30,039 nucleotides of DNA from CAYOVG01 sp964407285 (GTDB lineage Bacteria > Desulfobacterota > Syntrophobacteria > Syntrophobacterales > Syntrophobacteraceae), in the NCBI GenBank assembly GCA_964407285.1, contig CAYOVG010000033.1, positions 1 to 30,039 of the forward strand, read 5' to 3'. The notes under the pieces were generated by a model. That model searched no databases. It saw only the letters and a list, made by a program, of their open reading frames with translations, and was not told the origin of the DNA. Positions 1 to 6,500 of this stretch are shown here, piece by piece. The position numbers and the translations under genes are program-made. Numbering within the stretch: position 1 is the first letter of the stretch; every line of letters starts with the position of its first letter.

Positions 1-1
1 C

Positions 2-130
2 CTTCTACCATTTCCCAAGCTAAATTGCGAGCTTACGCCTACCCAGAATTATCAACGCATTGATACCGCAATGGAATCCATTACCGGTATTGAGCGCGCC
101 ATCGAAAAACGTCAGCATGATTCAGCATGA
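2..130 (+). CDS. 3' end of an unidentified gene (partial)
   Basis: A reading frame open to the left edge runs from position 2 to a TGA at 128-130 and gives 42 residues ending in a helix-like, charged tail (ERAIEKRQHDSA). The helical tail after a short LPFP segment is loosely reminiscent of the C-terminus of type I restriction specificity subunits, but the usual proline/glutamine signature is missing and I do not claim that identity. The DNA here is less GC-rich than what follows. The frame stops shortly before the MNT gene, so the two could be co-transcribed. It could also be non-coding. Confidence 0.35.
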   Translation, partial: LLPFPKLNCELTPTQNYQRIDTAMESITGIERAIEKRQHDSA

Positions 131-155
131 CAAACGTGGGAGGTGTCATCCGGTT

Positions 156-557
156 ATGCTTTCAGCAGAGACAATGGAGAGAATTGCAGACTACGCGGGA
201 GCCAACGGCGCGATCGCAGCCGCCCAGGTGTTCGGGTCGAGCGCCACGGACAGGGAACGGCGCGGGAGCGATATCGATATCGCTGTCATGGTTCGCGGAC
301 ACATGGACGGTTTTGAAAGAGCGCGACTGGAAACGGAACTGTCGAACCTGCCGGGAAAAGATGTGGACCCGGTGGCATTCGACCGGGCCTCGCCTCTTCT
401 CCAGCACCAGATACTGAAATACGGCCGGCTCTTTTATGAGGCCGATCCAGAGGAGCGCGTGAGGCAAGAGGTCTCGACTCGAAGGCAATACCTGGACTCC
501 CGGTTTCTCTATCGGATTATACGAGATACAGGAGACGACAGATCCCATGGTGGATAA
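156..557 (+). CDS. mntA: MNT-family nucleotidyltransferase (MntA-type antitoxin)
   Basis: This 133-residue protein is a minimal nucleotidyltransferase. Seen: the catalytic signature GSSA...SDIDI (residues 27-42), with Asp39 and Asp41 as metal ligands, and a likely third Asp in KDVDPVAF (residue 71). The tail QILKYGRLFYEADPEERVRQ resembles family C-termini. In characterised MntA-HepT pairs the MNT protein modifies a Tyr on the HEPN toxin with AMP and so neutralises it. The start at 156 is chosen for GGGAGG at 138-143; an upstream ATG at 117 would add 13 residues and overlap the preceding frame. The stop overlaps the downstream HEPN start at 547 by 11 bases, the usual operon layout. Since the HEPN partner is truncated, this is probably an orphan antitoxin. 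The family call is strong; the current function is uncertain. Confidence 0.8.
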   Translation: MLSAETMERIADYAGANGAIAAAQVFGSSATDRERRGSDIDIAVMVRGHMDGFERARLETELSNLPGKDVDPVAFDRASPLLQHQILKYGRLFYEADPEERVRQEVSTRRQYLDSRFLYRIIRDTGDDRSHGG

Positions 558-786
558 AGAACTCGTTTCAAGAAAGCTCTTCCGACTTCGGATGCATGTG
601 AGCGAATTGCGGCGCGCCGAAGACATCGACTGGGCGAAGCGCCAACACGACATGAGATCGAGGGCGTTTGGCGAGCGCTGTATACACCTGGCCATGGAGG
701 AAGTGCTCGATATCTCCAACCACTTTTTTTCTTTTTGCCAATGGCGAGAGCCGATGAGAGTTGAGTATCGCGGTAAAATACGTTAG
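547..786 (+). pseudogene. hepT: Truncated HEPN-domain (HepT-like) toxin remnant
   Basis: The 79-residue frame starts inside the end of the MNT gene. Its first 60-65 residues (SRAFGERCIHLAMEEVLDISNH) match the N-terminal half of HepT/DUF86 HEPN proteins, which are normally about 135-145 residues long. The second half, which carries the RNase motif R-x4-6-H-x-Y and the Tyr modified by the antitoxin, is absent. No frame between 724 and the next gene at 873 restores it. A T-rich run at 727-737 lies just before the break and is a plausible slip site, but frame shifting alone does not recover the missing part, so a deletion is more likely. I read it as a dead toxin. A functional short HEPN protein seems unlikely without the catalytic motif. 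Confidence 0.65.
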
Positions 787-872
787 CCTGAGTGTAAATC
801 GGATCGTATTGTCGGCGCATCCAATCAACAACAGGTCAAACAAGCCGGGTAAGACACGAGAGGATAAATGCC

Positions 873-1310
873 ATGTCCCGAAAATGGATTGTTCAGATCG
901 AACCTCGAATGACTTCGCCGTCATCCTACGAACTCAGCCTGGGCCTCACCGACCCCGCCACCGGTCAGCCGGTCAAGGTTTCGGCCGGATGCGGTTCGTT
1001 GGACGAATTTCAAAAGGAAATCACATCTATTAAGGGAGAGCTGGACGAGCTGCTCAAAGAGGCCGAGGAGGCCGTCAGGAAGCACGAGCAGGATAGCGGC
1101 AAGGGCGGAGCGGCGCGCGACCCCAAAAGCTGCTGGCAGGAGATGGAGCAACTGCCGTCCGAACAGGCGATGTTTGACTACTTCAATGCGCTGAACGCGA
1201 CGGACAGGGCGGTGGTGGCGGAGTATGTATTGACTCACGTGAATATGTTCCGGGGAAGAGGTCCCATATTCGCTGAGCGCTACGACAGTTCTTCGCACAG
1301 GCTCGAATAG
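873..1310 (+). CDS. Hypothetical protein with central coiled-coil helix
   Basis: A 145-residue protein that I do not recognise. GAGAGGAT at 859-866 lies just upstream of the ATG and codon use matches the neighbours, so it looks like a real gene. It opens with a short beta-rich stretch (KWIVQIEPR, YELSLGLTDPATGQPVKV), followed by an acidic/basic amphipathic helix at residues 49-78 rich in Glu, Lys and Leu (ELDELLKEAEEAVRKHEQD), predicted coiled coil. A C-terminal helical region (residues 85-130) includes FDYFNALNATDRAVVAEYVLTH. There is no signal peptide, membrane segment or cysteine cluster. It stands alone between the MNT-HEPN remnant and the carboxyltransferase promoter. A role as a small cytoplasmic partner protein is only a guess. 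Confidence 0.6.
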   Translation: MSRKWIVQIEPRMTSPSSYELSLGLTDPATGQPVKVSAGCGSLDEFQKEITSIKGELDELLKEAEEAVRKHEQDSGKGGAARDPKSCWQEMEQLPSEQAMFDYFNALNATDRAVVAEYVLTHVNMFRGRGPIFAERYDSSSHRLE

Positions 1311-1382
1311 CGGGTGGGGAGGCCTTACCGCCTCATCCCGTCGCCCGGCAGTTACACTCCGTGGCGAACAGAGGGAAAGCGC

Positions 1383-1410
1383 TTGACAACCCCCGCTCAA
1401 CAATTAGAAT
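1383..1410 (+). promoter_or_regulatory. Near-consensus sigma70-type promoter of the carboxyltransferase gene
   Basis: TTGACA at 1383-1388 is a perfect -35 box, followed after 16 bases by TAGAAT at 1405-1410, one mismatch from the -10 consensus. It sits about 90 bases ahead of the carboxyltransferase ATG in a gene-free stretch, and a strong AAAGGAGGAG ribosome binding site (about 1481-1490) follows. The combination suggests high, housekeeping-type expression. Confidence 0.65.
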
Positions 1411-1497
1411 GGGTCAAACAACGTACAGTGGGAGCAAACAGGCAGCAGGAAGGGCAGACTGCCTTCAAATAAAAGCGCAAAAGGAGGAGATGCGGAC

Positions 1498-3051
1498 ATG
1501 GCAACGGTGGCTGATAAGATCAAAGACCTGCAGGAACGCGAGTCCAAAATCAAGGAGATGGGCGGCGCCAAAGCCGTAGCAAAGCAGCACGACCAGGGCA
1601 AAATGACTGCACGGGAACGTTTGCAGTACTTCTTCGATCCAGGGACCTTTCGCGAGCTCGACATCTTCGTGAAGCACCGTGGGACCCTGTTCGGCCTGGA
1701 CAAGCTCGATATCCCGGCGGACGGGGTTATTACGGGCTTCGGTCTGGTCAACGGCAGGCAGGTGTTTGCGTTTTCTCAGGACTTCACGGCCAGGGCCGGC
1801 ACGCTGGGCGAGATGCATTCCAAGAAGATCTGCAAGGTGATGGACCTGGCGCTCAAGGCGGGTAAGCCCTTCGTCGGCTTCAACGACTCGGGGGGAGCGC
1901 GCATTCAGGAAGGCGTGGACGCTCTGTCCGGTTACGGTCAGATCTTCTATCGCAACGCGATCAGTTCCGGAGTCATTCCCCAGATTTCCGCCATTATGGG
2001 GCCGTGTGCGGGCGGGGCCGTGTATTCCCCGGCAATGACCGATTTCGTATATATGGTCAAGAACACGAGTTACATGTTCATTACCGGCCCGGATGTCATC
2101 AAGTCGGTGCTCGGCGAGGTGATCACACAGGAAGAACTGGGCGGCGCCATGACGCACAGCAGCAGGAGCGGCGTGGCTCATTTCGCCTGCGAGAGCGAAG
2201 CCGAAGCCATAGATAACATCAAGCAACTCCTCGGATTCCTCCCGGACAACAACATGGAGGACCCGCCCATGCTCCCTCCGCAGGACGACCCCAACCGCAT
2301 GGACCCTTCCCTGGATACGATCATTCCCGACAACCCCATGGGAAGCTACGATATGAAGGACCTGATCCGCGCCATCGTGGACCGGGGCGAGTTCCTGGAG
2401 GTTCATGAGAACTACGCGCAGAACATGCTGGTGGGATTCGGGCGTTTCAACGGACGATCGGTGGGGATCATCGCCAACCAGCCCAAAGTCCTGGCCGGCT
2501 GCCTCGATATCGACTCCTCCGACAAGGCCACCCGATTCATCCGTTTCTGCGATGCGTTCAACATCCCCCTGCTCACCATAGCGGACGTTCCGGGATACCT
2601 GCCGGGCAAGCAGCAGGAGTGGAGCGGAATCATCAGGCACGGGGCTAAGCTCCTGTGGTGCTACTCGGAGGCCACGGTGCCCAAGGTGACCCTGATAGTA
2701 CGCAAGGATTACGGCGGATCCTACTTGGCGATGTGTTCCAAGGACCTCGGGGCGGATATTTCCCTCGCGTGGCCTTCCGCGGAAATCGCGGTCATGGGAG
2801 CGGAAGGGGCCGCAAACATTATTTTCCGCAAGGATATCAACGAAGCCGAGGACTCGGCGGCGAAGAGGAAGGAAAAGATCGAGGAATACCGCAATCTGCT
2901 CTACAATCCCTATATTGCGGCATCGAGAGGATACATCGACGCCGTGATCAATCCTTCCGAAACCCGACCCCGACTCATCGAGGTTTTCGAGATGCTTCAA
3001 ACCAAGCGCATGGCGTTGCCCCCGAAGAAGCACGGGAACATTCCCCTGTAG
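1498..3051 (+). CDS. mmdA: Acyl-CoA carboxylase/decarboxylase carboxyltransferase subunit (methylmalonyl-CoA type)
   Basis: A 517-residue biotin-dependent carboxyltransferase of the MmdA/PccB/transcarboxylase 12S family, the usual length. It moves CO2 between carboxybiotin and an acyl-CoA, most likely propionyl-/methylmalonyl-CoA. Seen: an N-terminal helical segment with TARERL, the first crotonase half with SGGARIQEG (131-139) and the oxyanion-hole loop GPCAGGAVYSP (168-178), then the second half with DVPGYLPG (363-370), YGGSYLAM and GAEGAANIIFRKD. No biotin carrier, biotin carboxylase or membrane decarboxylase subunit is adjacent, so the partners must lie elsewhere. The gene has its own promoter and terminator and is monocistronic. 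In syntrophic propionate oxidisers such an enzyme links propionyl-CoA to oxaloacetate/pyruvate metabolism. Family membership is certain; the exact acyl-CoA (propionyl, methylmalonyl or glutaconyl) is inferred. Confidence 0.9.
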   Translation: MATVADKIKDLQERESKIKEMGGAKAVAKQHDQGKMTARERLQYFFDPGTFRELDIFVKHRGTLFGLDKLDIPADGVITGFGLVNGRQVFAFSQDFTARAGTLGEMHSKKICKVMDLALKAGKPFVGFNDSGGARIQEGVDALSGYGQIFYRNAISSGVIPQISAIMGPCAGGAVYSPAMTDFVYMVKNTSYMFITGPDVIKSVLGEVITQEELGGAMTHSSRSGVAHFACESEAEAIDNIKQLLGFLPDNNMEDPPMLPPQDDPNRMDPSLDTIIPDNPMGSYDMKDLIRAIVDRGEFLEVHENYAQNMLVGFGRFNGRSVGIIANQPKVLAGCLDIDSSDKATRFIRFCDAFNIPLLTIADVPGYLPGKQQEWSGIIRHGAKLLWCYSEATVPKVTLIVRKDYGGSYLAMCSKDLGADISLAWPSAEIAVMGAEGAANIIFRKDINEAEDSAAKRKEKIEEYRNLLYNPYIAASRGYIDAVINPSETRPRLIEVFEMLQTKRMALPPKKHGNIPL

Positions 3052-3114
3052 GAACACAGGGCTATGCGGGTGTGGGCGCGGGGTGGCTACAGCCTCTCCC
3101 GCCAAACGAGATGC

Positions 3115-3147
3115 AGCCCGGGGATTACCCCCCGGGCTTTTCGTTTT
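3115..3147 (+). terminator. Rho-independent terminator after the carboxyltransferase gene
   Basis: A perfect 9-bp stem, AGCCCGGGG (3115-3123) with CCCCGGGCT (3130-3138), and a 6-base loop are followed by a T-rich tail (TTTTCGTTTT). It lies 63 bases beyond the carboxyltransferase stop and ends 22 bases before the next start, so it separates the two genes. Confidence 0.85.
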
Positions 3148-3169
3148 ATTACAGGAGCGACAGTAAGCG

Positions 3170-4360
3170 ATGACGACTATCATTACCCCCTTTCATGACT
3201 GGCTCGTGGACTTGCGCCGTTTCTTCCACCAGCACCCGGAGTTGTCCTACCAGGAAGAGCGGACCGCCGAGAAGATTTCACAGACCCTCCAGTCCCTGGG
3301 AATACCTTTTCGGACAGGTGTCGGGAAGACCGGGATAGTGGCTACCCTGGATTCGGGCAGGCCGGGACCGGTAGTGGCCATGCGAGCCGACATGGACGCG
3401 CTGCCGCTGGAGGAGAAAAACGATGTCCCGTACAAATCGCAATGCGCCGGACGCATGCACGCGTGCGGCCATGATGCGCATATGACCATCGCCCTGGGAG
3501 CGGCCCGGTGGCTGGTGGAGCAGGAGCGTTGGTTCGAGAGGGGTTCCGGGAAATTGGTTCTCGTCTTCCAGCCGGCAGAAGAAGGCGGCGCGGGAGCAAG
3601 AGCGATGCTCGACAGCGGCGCGCTCGACGGAGAACCCATCGCGGCCATATTCGCGGGACACCTCTGCCCGGAGCTTCCGATGGGGCACATCGGCATGGCC
3701 CCCGGTCCCAGCAATGCCGCCTGCGATACCCTTTCCATAAGGATCGAGGGCAAGGGAGGACATGGGGCGCAGCCTCATCTTTGCGTCGATCCCATCATCG
3801 CCGGGGCGCACCTGGTGACGCAACTCCAGAGCATCATCAGCCGCAACATTTCTCCCCTGGATTCTTCCGTCATTACCATCGGTTCTTTCCATGCCGGGAC
3901 TGCGTCCAACATCATCCCCGACATTGCGGAAATGAAAGGCACCCTCCGGACTCTCGATCCGGAAGTGAGGCAGACCGCGCTACGCAGAATCGAGGATATC
4001 CTGAAGGGGCTGGAAACATCCTTCAACGTAAAAACCGAACTGGGAGTCAAAGAAGGATACCCGGTGCTCATCAACGACGTGGGGCTCGTGCACTGGATCG
4101 CGGAGCGGGCGGGCGACCTCCTGGGTCCGGACAATGTGCACATGGGACTGCCGAAAATGGGTGCGGAGGACTTCGCCTACTTTCTGCATCGATACCCCGG
4201 GGTCTTGATCCGGGTCGGATGCCATAGACCGGAAGAAGGATTCACTCACGGTCTCCACTCGCCCTATTTCAGTATCGATGAACGGGTGCTGGACGTTGGA
4301 GCGCGGTTGTTCTCCCGCCTGCTGACGGACCGTATCAAGGAAGGCGGAACGACTGAATAA
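3170..4360 (+). CDS. M20-family amidohydrolase (N-acyl-amino acid/hippurate hydrolase type)
   Basis: A 396-residue soluble metallopeptidase of the M20D amidohydrolase group, which cleaves the amide bond of N-acyl amino acids or related compounds with two metal ions. Seen: the N-terminal RRFFHQHPELSYQEERTA signature (16-33), MRADMDALPLEE (71-82), and the metal-site motif MHACGHDAH with His97, Cys99 and His101. PAEEGGAGA supplies the catalytic Glu-Glu pair, FAGHLCPELPMG a further His, and HGLHSPYF near the C-terminus the last metal-ligand region. A dimerisation domain lies between about residues 185 and 295 (GKGGHGAQPH). There is no signal peptide, so it acts in the cytoplasm. AGGAG precedes the ATG at moderate distance. 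A terminator separates it from the gene upstream, so it is probably transcribed alone. The family is clear but the substrate cannot be read from sequence. Confidence 0.88.
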   Translation: MTTIITPFHDWLVDLRRFFHQHPELSYQEERTAEKISQTLQSLGIPFRTGVGKTGIVATLDSGRPGPVVAMRADMDALPLEEKNDVPYKSQCAGRMHACGHDAHMTIALGAARWLVEQERWFERGSGKLVLVFQPAEEGGAGARAMLDSGALDGEPIAAIFAGHLCPELPMGHIGMAPGPSNAACDTLSIRIEGKGGHGAQPHLCVDPIIAGAHLVTQLQSIISRNISPLDSSVITIGSFHAGTASNIIPDIAEMKGTLRTLDPEVRQTALRRIEDILKGLETSFNVKTELGVKEGYPVLINDVGLVHWIAERAGDLLGPDNVHMGLPKMGAEDFAYFLHRYPGVLIRVGCHRPEEGFTHGLHSPYFSIDERVLDVGARLFSRLLTDRIKEGGTTE

Positions 4361-4407
4361 CGGGGTTGTTTGGACAGGATTATCAGGACTGACAGGAAGA
4401 GGCATAG

Positions 4408-4438
4408 GGTGGGCAACCAAAGCGAAGCGTTGCCCACC
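4408..4438. repeat. REP-like hairpin
   Basis: The perfect 10-bp arms GGTGGGCAAC (4408-4417) and GTTGCCCACC (4429-4438) enclose an 11-base loop. No T tract follows on either strand, so it is a poor terminator and better fits an extragenic palindromic element. It lies in the same gap as the CCCGCAAC repeats. Confidence 0.5.
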
Positions 4439-4498
4439 ACTGCCGGGATGCTCATAAGGGGCGCCCGCACCCGTTGCTTACGAAGACCCGCCCCCGCA

Positions 4499-4666
4499 CA
4501 ACCCGCAACCCGCAAGCAACGCGAAGCCCACAACCCTTACCCCATCTCATGCCCATGACCTTGCGAACACCCGCAACTCGCTTACCGTTTTCGGGGCGCC
4601 CACACAGTGGAGTAAGCCGACAGCTTACGAGAACTCAAACTCGCAACCCGCAACCCGAAAGCAACC
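4499..4666. repeat. Dispersed CAACCCGCAACCCG repeat units
   Basis: Two units, about 4499-4520 and 4645-4666, share 21 of 22 bases, with the fragment ACCCGCAACTCGC (4569-4581) between them. The 17-mer GCAACCCGCAACCCGAA at 4643-4659 occurs exactly in reverse complement at 17685-17701, and ACCCGCAACTCGC recurs in reverse complement at 17769-17781, in the gap before the ABC ATPase gene. Confidence 0.6.
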
Positions 4667-4756
4667 CTTTTCCCCCCGCCTCTGGATACCCGGTAGATCA
4701 TGCATAAGTTTTGGAAAATACCGCGGGTCAAAGACCTCGCCTCGCCCCTGGAGGTC

Positions 4757-4784
4757 TTGATAACGGGTCCGTCCCTTGTATACT
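4757..4784 (+). promoter_or_regulatory. Probable sigma70-type promoter of wrbA
   Basis: TTGATA (4757-4762) and TATACT (4779-4784) with a 16-base spacer lie about 22 bases before the WrbA ATG, with GGAGGAG at 4794-4800 as the ribosome binding site. The short leader leaves little room for other control elements. Confidence 0.55.
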
Positions 4785-4806
4785 TAATCTTATGGAGGAG
4801 AGCGTC

Positions 4807-5418
4807 ATGAAAGTACTCATAGTCTATTACAGCACGTACGGCAATGTGTATGGGATGGCGAAGCTGGTCGCGGAAGGCGTGCGAGAGGTGGCGGGAGCGG
4901 AACCCGTTATTCGCCGCGTGCCGGAACTCATGCCCGACTCGGTCGTCGAATCCCGCGAGGAGATGAAAGCCGGAAGGGACGTCCAGAAGGACATCCCGCT
5001 CGTGACCTTGGATGATTTCAAGGATGCGGGCGCCTACGCCTTCGGAACTCCGACCAGGTTCGGGAACGTGGCTTCACAGCTCAAGAACCAGATAGATCAG
5101 CTTTCGTCATTGTGGCTCAAGGGCGAATTCGAGGGCAAACCCGCAGGCGTCTTCGTGTCGACGGGATCGTTGCACGGAGGCCAGGAGACGACCATTCTCA
5201 CCCTGATGGCTCCCCTTCTGCACCTGGGATTTGTTCTCGTGGGGGTCCCCTATTCAGTCCAGGAACTCTTCACGACGACGGCAGGCGGCTCCCCGTACGG
5301 CCCCGGCCACGTTGCGGGGAACGACAACAAGCGGGAAATCGATCCCCGGGAAGCCGCCATATGCCGGGCCTTCGGCCGCCGTATCGCCGAGATCGGACTG
5401 CGCCTTGCCGGCAAGTAG
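4807..5418 (+). CDS. wrbA: NAD(P)H:quinone oxidoreductase, WrbA family
   Basis: A 203-residue flavodoxin-fold protein, close to the usual 198-200 residues of WrbA, which binds FMN and reduces quinones with two electrons. Seen: the N-terminal phosphate-binding loop YYSTYGNVYGMAKLVAEG, FGTPTRFGNVASQLKNQIDQ in the middle, VFVSTGSLHGGQETT, and the C-terminal SPYGPGHVAG followed by REIDPREAAICRAFGRRIAE. The start at 4807 is chosen because GGAGGAG lies 7 bases upstream and the flavodoxin strand begins at once; an extension to 4711 would add 32 residues with no family similarity and would cover the promoter. In anaerobes WrbA is taken to protect against quinone and oxygen stress, which fits the desulfoferrodoxin gene 1.1 kb downstream. 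Identification is secure. Confidence 0.93.
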   Translation: MKVLIVYYSTYGNVYGMAKLVAEGVREVAGAEPVIRRVPELMPDSVVESREEMKAGRDVQKDIPLVTLDDFKDAGAYAFGTPTRFGNVASQLKNQIDQLSSLWLKGEFEGKPAGVFVSTGSLHGGQETTILTLMAPLLHLGFVLVGVPYSVQELFTTTAGGSPYGPGHVAGNDNKREIDPREAAICRAFGRRIAEIGLRLAGK

Positions 5419-5531
5419 CTCCTCCTGACGATCCCGCCGATTCTCCCCGCGGAAGAAGATTTGCTGAAGGGAGACGGCGGATCACGGCAAAGCGGCAGTT
5501 CGACAATTCAACAACCGGTAGCCCGTAACAT

Positions 5532-5571
5532 GGAAATGAAACTATTGTCTCCGCAAACAGACTTCATTTCC
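5532..5571. promoter_or_regulatory. Inverted repeat upstream of the sirohaem-type protein gene
   Basis: GGAAATGAA (5532-5540) and TTCATTTCC (5563-5571) form a perfect 9-bp inverted repeat with a 22-base spacer, ending 22 bases before the ATG at 5594. Arm centres are about 31 bp apart, near three helical turns, which suits a dimeric regulator or an RNA leader hairpin. Neither role is proven. Confidence 0.4.
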
Positions 5572-5593
5572 GTTCCATCGAGGAGTCTTGAAC

Positions 5594-6376
5594 ATGCGGT
5601 GGAGCAGTGAGGCCGAAGAGGCCATATCGAGAGTGCCGTTTTTCGTTCGCAAGCGAGTGAAGAAACGGGTAGAGGAAGAAGCCGGTCAGGCCGGGGCCGA
5701 GATGGTCACCATGGAGCACGTCCGGTCGTGTCGGCGGAAGTTCCTCGGCAACATGGAGAAGGAAGTCAAAGGATACCAGGTGGAGACATGCTTCGGTAGT
5801 GGCGAGTGCCCGAACCGGGCATCGCCCGAGGAGGAGGACCTTGCGCGGAGGATCGAAAACCTGCCGGCGATGAAGAAACTCAAGTCTTTTTTGAAGGAGC
5901 GGGTTGAAGGTCCGCTCAAGATGCACCATGAGTTCCGGGTCTCCATCTCCGATTGCCCCAATGCGTGTTCCCGGCCTCAGATCGTCGATGTCGGAATCAT
6001 AGGCGCTAGACAGCCCGAGGTCTCCGAGGAACCCTGCACGGAATGCGGTTCCTGCGTCGAGGTTTGCAGAGAAGACGCCGTCACCCTTCCGGAAGAAGCG
6101 GACAGGCCGGCGCTCGATCCGGAAAAGTGCCTGTCATGCGGCCAGTGCCTGACGGTGTGTCCATCGGGAACGATGAAGGAAGCGAAGCGAGGCTACAGAA
6201 TTCTGATCGGGGGCAAACTCGGCAGACATCCCCGGTTGGCGCGCGATATTGGAGGCATTTACACCGGTGCGGAAGTCCTTGAAATCGTCGAACGCTGCCT
6301 GGACCATTACATGAAGCACAACCAACATGGAGAACGGTTCGGGGAGATACTCGAACGTACGAACTTTATGGATTAG
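5594..6376 (+). CDS. PCP_red / sirohaem sulfite-nitrite reductase-like / 4Fe-4S ferredoxin fusion protein
   Basis: A 260-residue cytoplasmic redox protein with three parts. Residues 1-50 (RVPFFVRKRVKKRVEEEA) match the small helical PCP_red domain found at the C-terminus of light-independent protochlorophyllide reductase subunit B. Residues 60-140 contain the complete cysteine set for the [4Fe-4S] cluster coupled to sirohaem in sulfite/nitrite reductases: C66-x5-C72 and C121-x3-C125 in SDCPNACSRPQ. Residues 145-192 hold two ferredoxin clusters (C148/151/154/158 and C179/182/185/189). The C-terminal stretch GGKLGRHPRLA is also typical of the reductase family. Only one reductase half-domain is present, so it is far shorter than CysI or AsrC. 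The ATG at 5594 has AGGAG 8 bases upstream; a TTG at 5588 is less likely. Electron transfer to sulfite, nitrite or a related substrate is inferred. It may instead be a catalytically silent sirohaem carrier. Confidence 0.82.
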   Translation: MRWSSEAEEAISRVPFFVRKRVKKRVEEEAGQAGAEMVTMEHVRSCRRKFLGNMEKEVKGYQVETCFGSGECPNRASPEEEDLARRIENLPAMKKLKSFLKERVEGPLKMHHEFRVSISDCPNACSRPQIVDVGIIGARQPEVSEEPCTECGSCVEVCREDAVTLPEEADRPALDPEKCLSCGQCLTVCPSGTMKEAKRGYRILIGGKLGRHPRLARDIGGIYTGAEVLEIVERCLDHYMKHNQHGERFGEILERTNFMD

Positions 6377-6400
6377 AATGCGGACATCGTGGAGCGGATT

Positions 6401-6425
6401 CGTCACGGGGCGAAGCCCCGTGACG
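6401..6425. terminator. Strong hairpin between convergent genes (possible bidirectional terminator)
   Basis: A perfect 11-bp stem, CGTCACGGGGC (6401-6411) with GCCCCGTGACG (6415-6425), closed by a GAA triloop, sits between the 3' ends of the sirohaem-type gene and the desulfoferrodoxin gene. Neither strand has a T tract after it. Its place suggests a shared terminator or processing hairpin, but it could be a repeat element. Confidence 0.45.
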
Positions 6426-6500
6426 AGGAGTGAGAAGGAACAAACGAGGCCCCATACTCCCCCGATGAGGCCTCATCCCCCTCCCCTTCCGCCTGTGAAA

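Larger units (their letters stand above)
4361..4806. other. Repeat-rich intergenic region
   Basis: No supported gene lies in these 446 bases. It holds a hairpin at 4408-4438, two near-identical 22-base CAACCCGCAACCCG-type units (about 4499-4520 and 4645-4666), further CCCGCAAC fragments, the small inverted repeat GTAAGC/GCTTAC near 4612-4628, and the WrbA promoter at 4757-4784. Short frames here have repetitive Pro/Arg/Thr composition and no ribosome binding site. Confidence 0.6.

Noticed and set aside
1465..3183. Long minus-strand frame of 572 residues opposite the carboxyltransferase gene
   Set aside because: It is the antisense shadow of a conserved GC-rich gene, with His/Arg/Val-rich composition and no family motif.
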